NCBI GenBank assembly: GCA_014871385.1
Contig: CM026421.1
Coordinates: 18,883,981-18,947,980 of the forward strand
Reading direction: 5' to 3'
DNA length: 64,000 nt
Origin: Ceratodon purpureus
Taxonomy: Eukaryota; Streptophyta; Bryopsida; Pseudoditrichales; Ditrichaceae
The translations under genes were made by a program, and so were the position numbers. The notes beneath the pieces are model-generated. The model had not been told where the DNA came from, did not search any database, and was given only the letters and a program-made list of their open reading frames with translations. Position 1 is the first letter of the stretch. Each line of letters begins with the position of its first letter. Of the stretch, positions 63,018 through 64,000 are shown piece after piece.

Positions 63018-64000
63018 ATCCAGTCTTCATACTTTACTTTGAAAGTAAATTATGAAATGTAATTTCGTTTTGCTTGCTGGTGTGGTAAGTGTAAAACTAG
63101 AAAGGTTATGGCTCATTTTGATATGAAAACTTCTTTTATTTCCACTTCCTTCACACATGTTTAGTATGACTTTCAACTATTTTGGCCTTGTCCAATCCTA
63201 CGGAAAGTCTGCTTTTGCATTGGAATCATTCAAGCTACAGTGTTGTAGACACCCGCCCTTTTCAAATTATTGTGCCTCAGCTATAAGATCTGTGCAAATA
63301 CTTTGACACAGTATTAGCGATAAACCTTGTTATCACTGCAACGAGAAAAACAACAGTTAAGCTAGAAGACTTGCTGAACAGATAATGAAGAATACCTTTC
63401 ATTGCATAGAAATCCACATTTATCTCAGGATATTCAAAACTTTGAAGAAACCTGTTTGATATGAGAGTCTTTTCCTGTTCACTGTAAATTCTTTGCGTGG
63501 TATTTTGATCCCGCAGTAATTATGCATAACTTTATGCACATGTTATTGTCAAATTTCCCCATGTAATTCCTGCAGTACCATCATACCCAGAAGTGAAATG
63601 TCAACCATGGGGAACTTCAGTTCATAATATTATACAGCAAGAGATGGTCAAACTTAAAGGGATTGTGTTGACCCAGACTGTTGCACGATGTGAAGTTGAA
63701 AAACAAATTTTAGACTTTGGAATGCCATAAGGTAGTGGGTCGTATTCTCGAGGAGGTCATATTGTTGACCCCTACTGATGGGGTCGGCTGCCCAAACAAG
63801 CAGCGTTTTTTTTAAGGGCAAATTTTTGCCAAAATCTTACCTCATTTCTTGTGTGGCTACTCATACACTAGAAAATATCAACAAAAAAGTGGATGAAATC
63901 GCCAAAGTCTTCTCAAAATTTTACTCAAATCGCCACTTTTGGATGAAAATAACTTATAATAGATAATTTATAAATGAACATTTGTAAATGGATGATTACG
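63018..64000. other. 3' flank of the long-chain-base kinase gene
   Basis: Probably 3' UTR then intergenic. No gene is supported; the short frame at 63778-63966 is unrecognised. Confidence 0.45.

Overview
The window reads as nuclear DNA of a land plant. Its genes are split by GT-AG introns of about 80-340 bp, and several products are plant-type: an organellar EngB GTPase, a TMEM184/LAZ1-like membrane protein, an OPT transporter, proteasome subunit RPT4 and a plant-type long-chain-base kinase. Moderate-GC gene islands sit between very AT-rich, gene-poor blocks. A bryophyte, probably a moss, fits this layout best, but that is inference from overall character; I cannot identify the species.

Layout. 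1-227 holds the last two exons of a gene that enters from the left. 3.6-15.3 kb holds three dispersed copies (+ strand, intronless) of a small basic protein family I cannot name. Among them lie a two-exon minus-strand gene for a probable organelle-targeted single-pass coiled-coil protein (6.65-7.45 kb), a small TTAA-flanked mobile element (5.3 kb) and a 172-bp tandem duplication (8.05-8.39 kb). 16.8-18.7 kb (minus) encodes organellar EngB. 19.3-26.4 kb is AT-rich and lacks intact genes; it holds microsatellites, a Harbinger-like element at 24.17-25.33 kb and a possible gene fragment at 21.4 kb. 26.6-27.65 kb is strikingly G-rich on the + strand and leads into the eight-exon TMEM184/LAZ1-like gene (28.07-30.97 kb). 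An intronless F-box gene (32.8-34.0 kb, +) and a seven-exon OPT transporter gene (35.2-39.1 kb, minus) follow.

A second AT-rich block (41.7-54.4 kb) contains a second TTAA-flanked element with a terminal hairpin, a long AT microsatellite, and two decayed copies of one coding unit. That unit has a segment resembling the motif X-motif I region of permuted (beta-class-like) DNA methyltransferases and an acidic tail beginning with MVLCDD (47.0-47.9 and 51.1-52.25 kb). A further broken multi-exon gene lies next to the second copy (49.4-50.4 kb). RPT4 (54.8-58.0 kb, ten exons) and a sphingoid long-chain-base kinase (59.6-63.0 kb, twelve exons) close the window.

The intact genes are unrelated housekeeping or transport genes and do not form a pathway. 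All exon models given here were joined by hand: for each complete multi-exon model the junctions follow GT-AG and the summed exon lengths are divisible by three. The most interesting material is the degenerate methyltransferase-like unit, the hairpin-ended TTAA elements and the small basic protein trio.
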